Position numbers and translations under genes: made by a program
Shown: positions 1 through 9,612 of the stretch, one piece after another
Position numbering within the stretch: the first letter of the stretch is position 1
Layout: each line of letters opens with the position of its first letter
Source: Acetobacter lambici
Lineage (GTDB): Bacteria > Pseudomonadota > Alphaproteobacteria > Acetobacterales > Acetobacteraceae
Direction of reading: 5' to 3'
NCBI RefSeq assembly: GCF_011516885.1
Contig: NZ_WOTD01000025.1
Coordinates: forward strand, 1 to 32,756
DNA: 32,756 nt
Notes under the pieces: model-generated
What the model was told of the DNA's origin: nothing
The model's input: the letters and a program-made list of their open reading frames with translations, nothing else
Databases searched by the model: none

Positions 1-330
1 GTGCTTCATGGGCGGTTTGGGTGGTGGGGGCACCTCGATCTTTGGCGGCGGAATGAACGGCGGCGGCGGCACGGTCATAACCGGCGGGGGTGGTGGGGGT
101 GGCGGCGGAGGAGGCGGCGGCGGCGGAGGTGGGGGCAGAACGCGCGTCTGAATGGGAGGATGAACCGGCGGGGGCGGGCTCTCGCCATTCCCCATCCCGT
201 GAATCAAACCCCATACTCCAAGAATGTGCAGTAAAAGAACAACAATAAAAGCGCCAGCTACAACAGCAGTACCGACCTCCAGATCATACCGTTGAGCTTT
301 CTTCCTTTGCTGTTCAGGCTCATTTGTCAT
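1..330 (-). CDS. tonB: TonB-type energy transducer, N-terminal part (continues past the window start)
   Basis: Reading the minus strand from ATG at 330 to the window edge gives 110 codons without a stop. The protein begins with a short charged cytoplasmic tail (residues 1-19), one hydrophobic segment (about 20-45, rich in V, A, I, L) and then a periplasmic proline tract of about 17 consecutive prolines (about 63-79) followed by further proline clusters with K and E. This layout (inner-membrane anchor plus stiff Pro-rich spacer) is that of TonB, which passes proton-motive energy from ExbB/ExbD to outer-membrane receptors. The C-terminal receptor-contacting domain is outside the window. An AAGAAG stretch lies just upstream of the ATG as a possible ribosome site. 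Two TonB-dependent receptor genes occur in the same window. It could also be a non-TonB Pro-rich membrane protein, but the order of elements fits TonB well. Confidence 0.82.
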   Translation of the reverse strand, partial: MTNEPEQQRKKAQRYDLEVGTAVVAGAFIVVLLLHILGVWGLIHGMGNGESPPPPVHPPIQTRVLPPPPPPPPPPPPPPPPPPVMTVPPPPFIPPPKIEVPPPPKPPMKH

Positions 331-503
331 GTCAGTTCTTCTTTATCATAACCAGCCACAAGCATGATCTGCCTCTCTTGTTTACTTATGAACCAGCAGA
401 AAGCGGGATGTGTTCCCACGTCCATTCCCCAGCACGGCGTGCCGGTGTGGCATGTTGCGCGACCAGAAACCCAGCCTGCCGGACTGTGGGCGATGAGAGG
501 AAA

Positions 504-521
504 CCCCTGTTCGAACAGGGG
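504..521. repeat. Perfect 18-bp palindrome, no spacer
   Basis: CCCCTGTTCGAACAGGGG reads the same on both strands with no loop. Without a central loop it suits a dimeric protein site better than an RNA hairpin, although it could end a minus-strand transcript weakly (TTT follows on that strand). It lies 174 bp upstream of the tonB start. No known operator consensus is matched exactly; LexA of alphaproteobacteria uses direct GAAC repeats, so that is not it. Confidence 0.5.
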
Positions 522-898
522 CGGGTGCCAGAAAACAAAAAAGCAGAACAGTACAGCGTCTTTTTCATAAGCACACATCCTTCCAGGGCCATGCAAACCC
601 GGGCATGCTAGAGGTTACCAAATGCTAAAGCCTGCACCATCTGGCTCCGAATATGGAACAAATCAGAGAGTACAAACCGCACGATCATGCTGCCTTTCCT
701 CGCAAACGCACCTATTCCGATTATGAAAAACGGTTAGTGCTGAATGGAATAAACTACTCATTACAGTGTAAGAATAAGGACAGGGTTTGGACGCTGTCAA
801 CATCATTCCGCATTCGTTATATATTGAATTGTGCCATATAACCGCATATTCCCCTTTATTTGTTCAGTACTACAAAAAAGATAGATTTGCGCATCCGC

Positions 899-952
899 CC
901 CTACCCTGCCTGACGGACAAAAGGGGGCGTTAAAAACACTTGTCGGGTAGGG
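899..952 (+). repeat. Nested inverted repeat upstream of trhO
   Basis: CCCTACCC at 899-906 pairs perfectly with GGGTAGGG at 945-952. Inside it, GACAA at 916-920 pairs with TTGTC at 940-944, which directly abuts the outer right arm. The loop is 19 nt. It could be a leader RNA element or a protein site; there is no T-run after it, so a standard terminator is unlikely. Confidence 0.45.
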
Positions 953-963
953 AAGTCGCCAGC

Positions 964-1002
964 TAAAGCAGGAGCCAGCCTGTCAGGCTGTTTGCTGCTT
1001 TA
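964..1002 (+). repeat. 39-nt long hairpin in the trhO upstream region
   Basis: TAAAGCAG (964-971) pairs with CTGCTTTA (995-1002), and inside it AGCCTG (977-982) pairs with CAGGCT (984-989) around a single T. The two stems are separated by a symmetric 5/5 internal loop that itself allows some pairs. A third stem, CCGGC at 1006-1010 with GCCGG at 1027-1031, follows directly and ends 17 bases before the trhO ribosome site. Seen together, these look like a structured 5' leader. Confidence 0.45.
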
Positions 1003-1062
1003 ACTCCGGCAAGGCGCACTGGCAGGGCCGGACCGCCTTCTTCCTTGCAAGGAACATACGTC

Positions 1063-2124
1063 GTGACTGCCTGTTCTGCCCCACCTTCCGCTGAAAACCC
1101 TGCCGATATGCCCATCTGTGTGGCTGCCCTGTATCGTTTTACAGGGTTTGAAGACCCCGCCGCCATACGCGGTTCATTGCTACAGACATGCGAGACAAAC
1201 GGCGTAAAAGGTATTCTGCTGCTGGCCGGAGAAGGCATTAACGGGACCATAGCAGGTAGCGACGCAGGCATAGAGGCCGTACTGGCCCATATCCGCCAGT
1301 TGCCCGGCTGTGCGGATATTGTGGTCAAGTTCTCCCGCGCGCCGTCCATGCCTTTTTTGCGCATGAAAGTGCGCCTGAAAAAAGAAATTGTGACAATGGG
1401 GATAGAGGGCACAGACCCCAACCATATTGTTGGTACCTACATTGCCCCCAAGGACTGGAACGCCCTGCTCCAGCACCCTGACACCATCCTGATCGACACC
1501 CGCAATGATTACGAAGTGGCCGTGGGTACGTTTGAAGGGGCGGTGGACCCCAAAATAAAGACTTTCCGCGAGTTTCCAGAGTGGTTCCGCCAAAAACGCG
1601 CCCAGCTGGAAGCACAGGGGCGTAACCCCCGTGTGGCCATGTTCTGCACGGGTGGCATTCGCTGCGAAAAATCCACAGCCTTTGCCAAGGCGGAAGGGCT
1701 GGAAGATGTCTACCACCTTGAAGGCGGCATTTTAAAATATCTGGAGACCATTCCGCAGGAAGAAAGTCTGTGGCGTGGTGAATGTTTTGTGTTCGACCAG
1801 CGCGTAACCGTCGGCCATGGCCTGAAGCCCGGCAATCTGGAACTGTGCCACGCCTGCCGCGCGCCGCTCTCCCCTCAGGATAAAGCCTCCGCCCAGTACG
1901 AAGCCGGTGTGAGCTGCCCGCATTGCCATGGCGCGCAAAGCGAGCGCAATCGCGCACGCCATGCCGAGCGTGAACGGCAGGCCCGACTGGCGGCGGAACG
2001 GGGGGAGGCCCACCTTGGCATGAACATGGCGCACGAGCGCGCGCGCAAACGCAAACTGCGGGAAGAGGAAATCCAGCGCCAGCAGACCCTGCGCCAGAAC
2101 GTTCTGGACCGCCTGCGCGATTAA
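1063..2124 (+). CDS. trhO: tRNA uridine(34) hydroxylase TrhO (rhodanese-like, YceA family)
   Basis: TrhO proteins carry out oxygen-dependent hydroxylation of uridine 34 in certain tRNAs, the first step toward 5-methoxy- or carboxymethoxyuridine. The 353-residue product has the family's N-terminal acylphosphatase-like domain (about 16-110, ending in [17 protein letters not shown]), a rhodanese domain (about 125-230) with the active loop CTGGIRCEK at 195-203 (Cys195), and a C-terminal part with two Cys pairs (CHAC 262-265, CPHC 285-288) followed by a charged Arg/Glu-rich tail, probably a coiled coil. I chose GTG at 1063 because AAGGAA lies 8 nt upstream; ATG at 1108 and TTG at 1045 are alternatives in the same frame. 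It stands alone on the plus strand after a structured upstream region. Confidence 0.9.
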   Translation: MTACSAPPSAENPADMPICVAALYRFTGFEDPAAIRGSLLQTCETNGVKGILLLAGEGINGTIAGSDAGIEAVLAHIRQLPGCADIVVKFSRAPSMPFLRMKVRLKKEIVTMGIEGTDPNHIVGTYIAPKDWNALLQHPDTILIDTRNDYEVAVGTFEGAVDPKIKTFREFPEWFRQKRAQLEAQGRNPRVAMFCTGGIRCEKSTAFAKAEGLEDVYHLEGGILKYLETIPQEESLWRGECFVFDQRVTVGHGLKPGNLELCHACRAPLSPQDKASAQYEAGVSCPHCHGAQSERNRARHAERERQARLAAERGEAHLGMNMAHERARKRKLREEEIQRQQTLRQNVLDRLRD

Positions 2125-2200
2125 CGCCCGCCCCCGCAACAGGCCCACCCACACAACGCAGTGTATGAGTGGGCGAAAGGGGTAGCCAACAGACTGCCCC

Positions 2201-2214
2201 CTGATCTATATCAA
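2201..2214 (+). promoter_or_regulatory. FNR/Anr-like box upstream of the zinc-ribbon gene
   Basis: CTGAT-CTAT-ATCAA differs from the FNR-family consensus TTGAT-N4-ATCAA by one base. Its end is 52 bp before the ATG at 2267, a sensible place for activation or repression of that gene. No transcription start is known, so this is a motif match only. Confidence 0.4.
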
Positions 2215-2266
2215 GCGCGCGAAAACAGTTCGCGCAAACAAGCGGCACATATTGCCGGGGACATGG

Positions 2267-2794
2267 ATGAACTTACATTGCGCATGGTGCGAGCGGGACA
2301 TGCTCAATAAAACCCATGCCCCCTATTGCTGTGCTCACTGTGAAAAAAAAGCCAATAAGGCATTGGCCGCCATTAACACGCCCCAAACAGCGCTCCAGCG
2401 GGAAAACCGGATAATCCGTGGCGTTCTGGTCAGTCTGGTAGCGGTTATTACCGTAACACTCGGCCTGCGGATTTTAGCAGGCTCTCCTCCACCACCCGAT
2501 AATATTACAATGGCGCAATTCGCGCCCTCCCCCCTAACGGACAGGAACACCGCCCCTTACAAGGCAGGGCAGACTGCGCGCATGCAGTGGAACCGCTGGT
2601 TGGGTGGCCAGCACGGGGAACGCCGCAAAGGCGCCATTTACTGGCTGAACGCCGTAGCGGGCCAACATGCCAGACAATGCGATGGAACGGTGGAATTTGC
2701 ACTGGGCTGCTTGGATGCCCACCGCCACATGGACAGGATTGAAGCGCAGTTTGCCATCAGCCCAGCCTTCCGCGCCGGGTGGGACAACCCATAA
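2267..2794 (+). CDS. Small membrane protein with N-terminal zinc ribbon, function unknown
   Basis: I do not recognise the family. The 175-residue protein starts with a treble-clef or zinc-ribbon-like cluster, CAWC at 5-8 and CCAHC at 21-25, then a basic stretch, one transmembrane segment at about 46-66, a Pro-rich linker (PPPP) and a C-terminal domain of about 90 residues with Trp and two further cysteines (in the QCDG and GCLDAHR stretches). The C-terminal domain would lie on the far side of the membrane. ATG at 2267 is chosen because GGGGA lies about 7 nt before it; an in-frame TTG at 2252 would add five residues. An FNR-like box lies upstream, which would suggest oxygen-dependent expression if real. 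The tautomerase gene converges from the other side. Confidence 0.6.
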   Translation: MNLHCAWCERDMLNKTHAPYCCAHCEKKANKALAAINTPQTALQRENRIIRGVLVSLVAVITVTLGLRILAGSPPPPDNITMAQFAPSPLTDRNTAPYKAGQTARMQWNRWLGGQHGERRKGAIYWLNAVAGQHARQCDGTVEFALGCLDAHRHMDRIEAQFAISPAFRAGWDNP

Positions 2795-2829
2795 AAGGCC
2801 AGCCGAAACGGGACCGGCATGCAAGATCA

Positions 2830-2875
2830 GGCGGAGCCACCCTGCCCCAAATAACGGCTATTGCCCCGTTCCGCC
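2830..2875. terminator. Possible hairpin between two converging genes
   Basis: GGCGGA at 2830-2835 pairs with TCCGCC at 2870-2875, and AACGG at 2853-2857 with CCGTT at 2866-2870 forms an inner or competing stem. It sits between the stop codons of the zinc-ribbon gene and the tautomerase gene. No T-run is present, so it is only a weak terminator candidate. Confidence 0.25.
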
Positions 2876-3265
2876 TTATAGCTCGCCAGTTACAAACTGA
2901 GCGCGGCCAAGACCAAAACTCCAGTGCTCATCCGAGTTCTGCACAATGGAAACCACAAGGTCCGAGGGCTGGAGCCCACACCGTTGCTGCAACCGCTCGG
3001 CCAGAAGCTTGTAAAACGCGGTAATCTGCTCCTTGGAGCGTGGGCGCGACGTAATCTGCAACAACACGACCTGATCGGTCCGGGGAATACCCAAACCGGT
3101 GTCTTCAATAACCATATGAGCAGGATCATGCTCGGAGACAATCTGATAGCGGTCGCGCGCGGGCACCTTGAACGCCTCTAGCATGGCTTCATGTGCTGTA
3201 TCGAGCAATGCACGAATTTCTTCAGGCTTGCGCCCTTTGACAACATGGAAATGAAGAAGCGGCAT
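2876..3265 (-). CDS. Tautomerase-family protein (4-oxalocrotonate tautomerase / MIF superfamily)
   Basis: The 129-residue product begins MPLLHFHV, so removal of Met exposes the N-terminal proline that is the catalytic base of the tautomerase superfamily. At about 130 residues it is the double-length form with two beta-alpha-beta units (Pfam Tautomerase_2-like), including the stretches VIEDTGLGIPRTDQVVLLQI and DLVVSIVQNSDEHWSFGLG typical of such proteins. Members isomerise keto/enol compounds or dehalogenate small acids; the substrate here cannot be read from sequence. An AGGGAT ribosome site lies about 7 nt before the ATG. The gene is alone on the minus strand, separated from the guanidine/urea operon by about 280 bp that contains that operon's terminator. 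Confidence 0.85.
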   Translation of the reverse strand: MPLLHFHVVKGRKPEEIRALLDTAHEAMLEAFKVPARDRYQIVSEHDPAHMVIEDTGLGIPRTDQVVLLQITSRPRSKEQITAFYKLLAERLQQRCGLQPSDLVVSIVQNSDEHWSFGLGRAQFVTGEL

Positions 3266-3360
3266 GTGACATCCCTGCGTTGACTTGGCTGGTTATAGAA
3301 CGAATTTTTCAACCAATGGTTTCAGGTGTATTCATCCATGCACAACACCATGCCTACTCC

Positions 3361-3400
3361 TGCCTGCCCAATCAACAAGCCGGGACCAGCCCGGCAGGCA
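3361..3400 (-). repeat. Two competing GC-rich stems upstream of the tautomerase gene
   Basis: TGCCTGCC (3361-3368) can pair with GGCAGGCA (3393-3400), while GCCGGG (3379-3384) can instead pair with CCCGGC (3390-3395). The right arms share bases, so only one stem forms at a time. On the minus strand the inner hairpin is followed by a moderately T-rich stretch. It may be an attenuator, a weak terminator or chance. Confidence 0.3.
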
Positions 3401-3507
3401 GCACCCAACAGGGTCCGCCGCAGCATATATGGAAAGCCGGGAGCAAGGCTCACGACAAAACGGGGCTGAAACAGCGCAGCCATGCACCATGTAGCGAAAA
3501 AATCATG

Positions 3508-3533
3508 AAACTCTTTAATAAATTAAAGAGTTT
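3508..3533 (-). terminator. AT-rich hairpin terminator of the guanidine/urea operon
   Basis: An 11-bp perfect stem, AAACTCTTTAA with TTAAAGAGTTT, closes on a TAAA loop, 14 bp past the allophanate hydrolase stop. On the minus strand it is followed by TTTCATGATTTTTT. It is the only clear intrinsic-terminator-like hairpin near the 3' end of the 10-kb operon. The stem is A/T-rich, so the terminator may be leaky. Confidence 0.6.
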
Positions 3534-3547
3534 TGCAATTATTGATT

Positions 3548-5344
3548 TCAGATCTTTGCGTAGCGCCACCCACCACTGGCTGTAATGTCCCGGCCACTGC
3601 GCGCAACAGCCTCGCTGCATAAAAAACCACAGACCTCGCTCCCATCGGCCAGCGATATTTTGCCTATGGCCATAGGCTGCGGCAGGGCGGCAACAAAGCG
3701 GCCAAAACCTGCTGCATCCAGTTCATAAACCTCCACTTCCAGACCGGGACCAACAAAGCCTTTTTCCCGCACCAGACCGGGTTTGGGAGGGGTGGCATAC
3801 GGCAGGGCAAACAGACGGTAATCCGCTGCCGTGCGTGTTGTTACCCGCAGGATTGCGTGTTCCTTCTCCAGTTGCCAATGGAGTGGAAACCCTTTGAGAT
3901 GCGCACCAACAACGGCCAGCAGCACATTCCCCGGCGCAGGCACTGCGGCCTCTGGCACTAACGGCAGAACCGTATTGCGGAACACACCGCTGGTATTATG
4001 TGCGGCCGCATGAAAGCGCCCGGCAAGAGCTGCCAGATCATGATCAGAAAAAGCCGGACCAATAAACGTGACCCCAAAGGGCAGACCATCCGGGGCAAAC
4101 CCGGCGGGGACTGCACAGGCCGCCATGTCGAGCAGATTAACAAAGTTGGTGTAGGTTCCAAGCATGCTGTTGGCTGCAACTGGCTGCGCTAGCACCTCCT
4201 TCCTGCTCACCACGCGTGGGGCGGTGGGCAGTAGCATGACATCAAACTCATTCCACATACTGTCCGCCACCTGTTTGAGCAGGTGCTGGCGGTAAATCCC
4301 TTTGAACACATCGACCGCGGAATACTTGGTGGCACCATCCATAATGGCACCAACCGTTGGGTCCATATCCCCACGGTGAGCGCGATAGAAGTCCTTAATG
4401 GCAGTCAGACGCTCCACAACAAATGGACCGCTGTAGAGTAGCTCGGCTGTTTCCTTTAACGGTGCATAGTCCAGTTCGACCGCGGTGCCACCCAGTTCCA
4501 CAAGCTGGCGGATCGCGCGGTCATACAGGGCTGCATTGGCGGTGCATCCATCAAAAAAACGATCCTGTCTGCGCAAGACACCAAAGCGGAATGTATCAGA
4601 CGCCAGCCTGCGTGGTTCCATGGTGCGCGAATACGGTGCCCATTTATCCGGGCCAATAGCAAGCTGCTCCACCCGCCACGCATCAGCCGCGGATGCCGCA
4701 AAAACAGAAATACAATCCAGAGATTCACATGCAGGCACAAGCCCGTATGTGCTGAGCACCCCGCGCGAGGGTTTGAGCCCAACAATATTGTTAAACGCTG
4801 CGGGCACACGCCCCGACCCCGCCGTATCGGTCCCCAGAGCAAAGGATACCAGTCCTGCGGCAACCGCTACGGCAGACCCCGAACTGGACCCGCCAGACAC
4901 ATGCTCGGCACTGAACACACAATGCGGCTGTCCATAGGGGGAGCGCATACCCACCAGCCCCGTTGCAAACTGGTCAAGATTGGTCTTGCCAATAACAATC
5001 GCGCCCGCAGCCTCTAGGCGGCGGACAACCTCCGCACTTTCTGGCACGTCATGGGCAAAGGCCGGGCAGGCTGCCGTTGTGGGTAAGCCTGCGACATCAA
5101 TATTGTCCTTAACTGCAAACGGCACACCATAAAGTGGCAGGTCCGCACATGGCAGCTTTTCCAGTTCCGCCGCTCTGGCCAGCAGGCGTTCGGCTGGCAC
5201 AAGGGTAATCCATACCGCGGCATCCACGGCGGAATACGCATGCACGCGCGCCAGAACCTCTGTTACAATGTCTGTCGGCGTCAGCGCCCCGCTCCGGCAG
5301 GCGGTCAGAAGATGGTCGATCTGCAACATGTCTGGAAAAGTCAT
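3548..5344 (-). CDS. atzF: Allophanate hydrolase (amidase-signature enzyme)
   Basis: The enzyme splits allophanate into two NH3 and two CO2, the last step of ATP-dependent urea or guanidine breakdown in the cytoplasm. The 598-residue length is that of AtzF-type enzymes. The N-terminal amidase-signature domain shows Lys79 in FAVKDN, the Gly/Ser-rich loop GGSSSGSA at 151-158 (cis-Ser) and GTDTAGSGR at 171-179 with the likely nucleophile Ser177. The C-terminal 140 residues form the extra domain of allophanate hydrolases. ATG at 5344 is preferred over an upstream in-frame ATG because AAGGACG lies about 9 nt before it. It follows the carboxylase gene by 49 bp and is the last gene of the operon, before an AT-rich hairpin. 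Confidence 0.92.
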   Translation of the reverse strand: MTFPDMLQIDHLLTACRSGALTPTDIVTEVLARVHAYSAVDAAVWITLVPAERLLARAAELEKLPCADLPLYGVPFAVKDNIDVAGLPTTAACPAFAHDVPESAEVVRRLEAAGAIVIGKTNLDQFATGLVGMRSPYGQPHCVFSAEHVSGGSSSGSAVAVAAGLVSFALGTDTAGSGRVPAAFNNIVGLKPSRGVLSTYGLVPACESLDCISVFAASAADAWRVEQLAIGPDKWAPYSRTMEPRRLASDTFRFGVLRRQDRFFDGCTANAALYDRAIRQLVELGGTAVELDYAPLKETAELLYSGPFVVERLTAIKDFYRAHRGDMDPTVGAIMDGATKYSAVDVFKGIYRQHLLKQVADSMWNEFDVMLLPTAPRVVSRKEVLAQPVAANSMLGTYTNFVNLLDMAACAVPAGFAPDGLPFGVTFIGPAFSDHDLAALAGRFHAAAHNTSGVFRNTVLPLVPEAAVPAPGNVLLAVVGAHLKGFPLHWQLEKEHAILRVTTRTAADYRLFALPYATPPKPGLVREKGFVGPGLEVEVYELDAAGFGRFVAALPQPMAIGKISLADGSEVCGFLCSEAVARSGRDITASGGWRYAKI

Positions 5345-5393
5345 AATTTTTCGTCCTTGCCTACAGGCTCCGGCATGCATGTGTTGTGTGTGG

Positions 5394-8300
5394 TCAGTCC
5401 GTGCAGACCACCATAATCCGCTCCCCCCCGCGCACCTCGCGGCCTTTGCGGCAGAGAATGTCCTTCACCACACCAGTTGCGGGCGAGATGATCTTCATTT
5501 CCGTTTTCATGGATTCAATAATCGCTACGGCATCGCCTGCTTTTACGCGGTCTCCCACTGCGACCTGAATCTGCCACACACTGCCGGGAACGGGGCTATC
5601 CACGCCCATATACCCTTCGGGCAGAATGGTCTCATCAGCCTGCGTTGTGTTTGCTTCTTCCTCAAACGTATCAAGGCCTTTTGCAATCCAGTCCTGGCGT
5701 TCCGCCTCAAAGGCGGCCTGCTGGCGCGCGCAGGCCTGAGCAATTTCCTGCTTATTGGCCTCAAGAAAAGCGCGATATTCCGACAGGCTGAACTGTGTTT
5801 CCTCTATCTCCACGGAAAAACGACCGTAGGGGAAGGCCGCACGCGCCTCCATCAGTTCATCATGCGAGACGGGGTAGAAACGGATCTGGTCAAAAAACCG
5901 CAGGAGCCACGGTGTATTTTTATGGAATACATCGGTCGTGCGCCACGTATTCCAGACCTGGGTTGTGCGCCCGAAAAGCTGGTAGCCTCCCGGCCCTTCC
6001 ATGCCATAAATGCACATATAGCTACCGCCAATGCCCACAACATTGTCCGGGGTCCATGTGCGCGCGGGGTTGTATTTGGTTGTGACCAGCCTGTGCCGCG
6101 GATCAATAGGGGTGGCAACAGGTGCCCCCAGATACACATCCCCCAACCCCATAACGAGGTAAGAGGCATTGAAGATAATATCCTTAACCGCCTCAATGGA
6201 ATCCAGCCCATTAATCCGGCGGATGAATTCAATATTGGACGGGCACCACGGCGCATTCGGGCGCACCAGTTCCTGATACCGCTGCATGGCCAGCCGGGCC
6301 TGCTCATCATCCCACGAGACGGGGAGATAAACTATGCGGCTGGGCACAACAATATCATCCTCCCCAGACGGCAGGGCCTGCTCAATAGCGTGCAGCAGTT
6401 CCAGCAGCGCAGGCAGGGGGAGCACCTGCGGATTATAGTGGACCTGTAGCGAGCGGATACCGGGGGTAAGGTCCAGAATACCGTCCACCGCATCGGCCTT
6501 GAGCCGTTCCAGCACAAGCTGCACACGCAGGCGCAGGGCTATGTCCAACTCCGGCGGGCCGAATTCGAGCAGAAGATAGCAATCCCCCGCACGGCGGTAG
6601 ACAACAGGAATTTCCCCTTCCGAACGGAACAGAATGGGGCTGTCCCCACGAATGGGTTCGGGCAGGAATGCCACACTGATCGGCTGGGGCTGCACGCGCT
6701 GGAAACGCACCTTGTCGCCCGGATGCAGTTGCCCCATTTTCCACAGTTCATCGCTTGTCAGAACCGCAGGGCACACAAAACCACCCAGACTAGGCCCATC
6801 CGGGCCAAGCAGAATGGGCATGTCGCCTGTAAAATCTATGGCACCAATCGCGTAGGCGTTATCATGAATGTTGGAAGGGTGCAGTCCCGCCTCCCCCCCA
6901 TCTGTTCTGGCCCAGCGTGGCTTAGGGCCAATCAGGCGCACACCCGTACGCGCGCTGTTGAAATGCACCTCGTATTCGCTGGAAAAGAGAGTTTCGATAT
7001 CTTCATCCAAGAAGAAATCCGGCGCACCGTGTGGACCGTACATTACCCCCAGAGTCCAGGTCCGCGTCAGTTCCGGGCGCTCTTCCGGGGCAACCGGCAC
7101 TGGCGCGGGAGCATTGGGCGCAGGTCTGGCAAGACGCAGCACATCCCCCGTGCGGAGTTGACCGGTGGCATGTCCACCAAACTGGCCAAGCATGAATGTG
7201 GCACTGGAGCCAAGGTACAATGGAGCGTCAATCCCCCCCCGCACAGCAAGATAGGTACGGTGCCCCGCCCCCTTGATCTGGCCCAGAGCCAGCACCTGCC
7301 CGGCCTGCACTGTAACGGGCTCCCAATACGGCACGTCCACACCGTCCAGCGTTGCAGGCATAAACGCGCCAGACAGACCAATAATGGCGGCGGTATTAAA
7401 GCGCAGTACCGGACCTGATGCCGTAAACTCCAGTGCGGGCACACCTTGGGCGTTCCCCACAATCTGGTTGGCCAGACGGAAGTTCCGGTCATCCATCGGG
7501 CCGCTGGGGGGCACGCCCACATCCCAGTACCCCACGCGCCCCGGCCAGTCCTGCACCGTGGACTGAAGACCCGGAGCAATAACTTCCACCGTGGAAGGCG
7601 TGTAGGCAAACCCGTTCAACAGACCGGTAAAGACCTGCCCCGCACGCACGGCCTTATTGGCCGTAACCGCGCGCAAGTAATCCAGATTACTTTCCAGCCC
7701 GCTGATCCGCGTTGTGGTAAGGGCCGTATGCAGGTTGGCGAACGCCTCCTCCCTTGTGGCACCTCGGGCAATGACCTTGGCCAGCATGGGGTCGTAGTAC
7801 GGAGTGACTTCGGTCCCGGTTTCTATCCAACCATCCACACGCACATCGGGTGCAAAGCTGACCTCGGTCAGCCGCCCTGTGGAAGGACGAAAGTTTTCTG
7901 CTGCGTTCTCGGCATAAATCCGCGCTTCAACCGCCGCCCCTTTGGGCACAAGACTGTCCTGTGCAGGCAACACCAGAGTGCCGTCGGCCTGACGGATCAT
8001 CCACTCCACCAGGTCGATCCCGAAGATTTCCTCCGTTACGCAATGTTCGACCTGAAGCCGTGTGTTGACCTCCAGAAAATAGAACTCACCACTTTCCGTA
8101 TCGTAAATAAACTCGACCGTTCCAGCAGACTCGTACGCAACAGCGGCACACAGGGCGCGCGCGGCATCACGCAGCCCTTTGCGTGTGGCCTCGGACAGGC
8201 CCGGTGCCGGGGTTTCCTCGATTACCTTCTGGTTGCGGCGCTGAAGCGAGCAGTCCCGCTCCCCCAGTGTAAGGACATTCCCACGCCCATCGCCAAACAC

Positions 8301-8933
8301 CTGCACCTCTACGTGACGTGCACAGGCAATGAATTTTTCCAAAAACACGCGGGCATCGCCAAAATTATTACCCCCCATGCGCGAAACAGCCGCAAAGCAG
8401 TCGCGCAGTTCGGCATCGTTATGGCAGATCTGCATGCCAATACCGCCACCACCCGCCGTGCTTTTGAGCATGACCGGGTAACCAATTCCTGCGGCGGCCT
8501 CCAGCGCTTCGTCCACACTGTTCAGAATATCCGTGCCCGGCAGAAGCGGCACATTGTTCTGCTTTGCCAGATCACGCGCGGTGTGTTTGAGGCCAAAAGC
8601 CCGCATATGTTCAGGCCGTGGGCCCATAAAACGTATGCCCTGATCAGCCAGTTTTTGCGCAAACTCCGCGCGTTCGCTCAAAAAGCCATAACCGGGGTGG
8701 ACAGCCTGCGCGCCCGTGCTGGCACAGGCCTGCAAAATGGCATCCATGTTCAGGTAACTGTCGCTGACTGCGGCTGGGCCGATCAGAACGGATTCATCGG
8801 CCTCCAGAACCGGCGGCGTAAACCGGTCTGCCTCTGAGCACACGGCAACGGAGGCAATACCCATCCGCTTGAGTGTCCGGCTAACACGGCGCACAATTTC
8901 TCCGCGGTTGGCAATAAGAACCTTTGTGAACAT
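5394..8933 (-). CDS. uca: Biotin-dependent urea/guanidine carboxylase
   Basis: This 1179-residue multidomain enzyme uses ATP, bicarbonate and carrier biotin to carboxylate urea (to allophanate) or guanidine (to carboxyguanidine). Order: biotin carboxylase with ATP-grasp (about 1-450; start [11 protein letters not shown], Gly-rich loop [23 protein letters not shown]), KipA/AHS2-type domain (from about 475, starting [16 protein letters not shown]), KipI/AHS1-type domain (about 780-980), remaining carboxyltransferase part, and a C-terminal biotinyl domain with ESMKTEM (biotin Lys1143; the usual motif is EAMKMEM). Length and order match the family. Urea versus guanidine specificity depends on carboxyltransferase active-site residues that I cannot assign safely. 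The two DUF1989 genes next door favour guanidine, since such proteins have been shown elsewhere to deiminate carboxyguanidine. Confidence 0.93.
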   Translation of the reverse strand: MFTKVLIANRGEIVRRVSRTLKRMGIASVAVCSEADRFTPPVLEADESVLIGPAAVSDSYLNMDAILQACASTGAQAVHPGYGFLSERAEFAQKLADQGIRFMGPRPEHMRAFGLKHTARDLAKQNNVPLLPGTDILNSVDEALEAAAGIGYPVMLKSTAGGGGIGMQICHNDAELRDCFAAVSRMGGNNFGDARVFLEKFIACARHVEVQVFGDGRGNVLTLGERDCSLQRRNQKVIEETPAPGLSEATRKGLRDAARALCAAVAYESAGTVEFIYDTESGEFYFLEVNTRLQVEHCVTEEIFGIDLVEWMIRQADGTLVLPAQDSLVPKGAAVEARIYAENAAENFRPSTGRLTEVSFAPDVRVDGWIETGTEVTPYYDPMLAKVIARGATREEAFANLHTALTTTRISGLESNLDYLRAVTANKAVRAGQVFTGLLNGFAYTPSTVEVIAPGLQSTVQDWPGRVGYWDVGVPPSGPMDDRNFRLANQIVGNAQGVPALEFTASGPVLRFNTAAIIGLSGAFMPATLDGVDVPYWEPVTVQAGQVLALGQIKGAGHRTYLAVRGGIDAPLYLGSSATFMLGQFGGHATGQLRTGDVLRLARPAPNAPAPVPVAPEERPELTRTWTLGVMYGPHGAPDFFLDEDIETLFSSEYEVHFNSARTGVRLIGPKPRWARTDGGEAGLHPSNIHDNAYAIGAIDFTGDMPILLGPDGPSLGGFVCPAVLTSDELWKMGQLHPGDKVRFQRVQPQPISVAFLPEPIRGDSPILFRSEGEIPVVYRRAGDCYLLLEFGPPELDIALRLRVQLVLERLKADAVDGILDLTPGIRSLQVHYNPQVLPLPALLELLHAIEQALPSGEDDIVVPSRIVYLPVSWDDEQARLAMQRYQELVRPNAPWCPSNIEFIRRINGLDSIEAVKDIIFNASYLVMGLGDVYLGAPVATPIDPRHRLVTTKYNPARTWTPDNVVGIGGSYMCIYGMEGPGGYQLFGRTTQVWNTWRTTDVFHKNTPWLLRFFDQIRFYPVSHDELMEARAAFPYGRFSVEIEETQFSLSEYRAFLEANKQEIAQACARQQAAFEAERQDWIAKGLDTFEEEANTTQADETILPEGYMGVDSPVPGSVWQIQVAVGDRVKAGDAVAIIESMKTEMKIISPATGVVKDILCRKGREVRGGERIMVVCTD

Positions 8934-8951
8934 GGCAGGCTGTCCGAACTG

Positions 8952-9596
8952 TCAGATAGAAACAGGATCGCCGATAACGACGCGAATGGGGGTCGGCACA
9001 AAGCCGTTACAGGGGTTGTTGACCTGTGGGCAGTTGGAAATAACGACCAGCGTGTCCATTTCCGCCCGCAGATCCACGTAACCGCCGGGGTCGGACAGGC
9101 CGTCATCAATCACCAGTTCACCATTTTGCAGCACTGGCACATTCATGAAAAAGTTGACGTTGTTGACGATATCGCGCTTGCCCATGCCGTATTTTTCCAC
9201 TTCCAGCAGGAAGTTTTCGCGGCAGGCGTGCATGTATTTTGTCTCATGCCCAAAACGCACCGTGTTGGATTCACAGCTACAGGCCCCAGCCAGTGTATCG
9301 TGCCGTCCGCAGGTGTCGTCCACCACGGTCATCAGCACATTCCCTTCGTTGGAATACAGGCAGGTGCCTTTGCCAATATAGGCCGAACCCTGGTTAAGCA
9401 GCGTATCCTGCGCGCTGTAGCGTTCATGGTACGCGTGGGCGTTATAAAAAAGAGCGTCCACAGCCTGCTGGCTTTCCAGATCAATAATCCGGATAACCTG
9501 CCCTTTGCGCACAAGCCCCGACCACGGAGTGCGTGCGGCTACATGCTGATCAAGAACAATGTTTGAAAAAATCTTGCTGATATCATGTTCGGACAT
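8952..9596 (-). CDS. DUF1989 protein, urea carboxylase-associated protein 1 (carboxyguanidine deiminase subunit candidate)
   Basis: The 214-residue protein belongs to the DUF1989 / urea carboxylase-associated family. Long annotated as aminomethyltransferase-like, paired members were shown in other bacteria to form a two-subunit carboxyguanidine deiminase that turns carboxyguanidine into allophanate and ammonia. Visible features are the Cys-rich stretch TCGRHDTLAGACSCES at about 95-110 and KRDIVNNVNFFMNVP further on. ATG at 9596 is chosen over an upstream ATG because AGGGAG lies about 9 nt before it. It is 16 bp after the second DUF1989 gene and 18 bp before the carboxylase gene. That the two form one heteromeric enzyme is inference from the family and the adjacency. 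Confidence 0.87.
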   Translation of the reverse strand: MSEHDISKIFSNIVLDQHVAARTPWSGLVRKGQVIRIIDLESQQAVDALFYNAHAYHERYSAQDTLLNQGSAYIGKGTCLYSNEGNVLMTVVDDTCGRHDTLAGACSCESNTVRFGHETKYMHACRENFLLEVEKYGMGKRDIVNNVNFFMNVPVLQNGELVIDDGLSDPGGYVDLRAEMDTLVVISNCPQVNNPCNGFVPTPIRVVIGDPVSI

Positions 9597-9612
9597 AAAT
9601 CTGGCTCCCTGA

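Larger units (their letters stand above)
331..1062. other. 732-bp stretch without a convincing gene; holds several inverted repeats
   Basis: Only short overlapping frames on both strands are present here (none over 95 codons apart from frames antisense to trhO) and none resembles a known family. The stretch must hold the tonB promoter (minus strand) and the trhO promoter (plus strand). It contains a perfect 18-bp palindrome at 504-521 and a series of stems between 899 and 1031, listed separately. A 62-codon frame at 653-841 has no recognisable domain and no good ribosome site. Confidence 0.6.

Noticed and set aside
61..140. Gly/Arg-rich plus-strand protein at the window start, or a simple-sequence repeat
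   Set aside because: The GGC/GGT-rich run is the complement of the proline codons of the tonB spacer on the minus strand.
653..841. Small plus-strand gene of 62 codons
   Set aside because: No clear ribosome site, no recognisable domain and a composition like non-coding DNA; not supported enough to list.
1325..2248. Long minus-strand frame (307 codons) opposite trhO
   Set aside because: Its translation is Arg/Pro/Gly-rich without any family pattern, while the plus strand gives a full TrhO with its active site. It is a high-GC shadow frame.
5268..6449. Plus-strand frame of 393 codons opposite the carboxylase and allophanate hydrolase genes
   Set aside because: It runs antisense to two well-recognised enzymes and shows no domain. 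Long antisense frames are common in GC-rich coding DNA.
7446..8837. Plus-strand frame of 463 codons opposite the biotin carboxylase domain
   Set aside because: The opposite strand has conserved biotin carboxylase motifs throughout; this frame has none.
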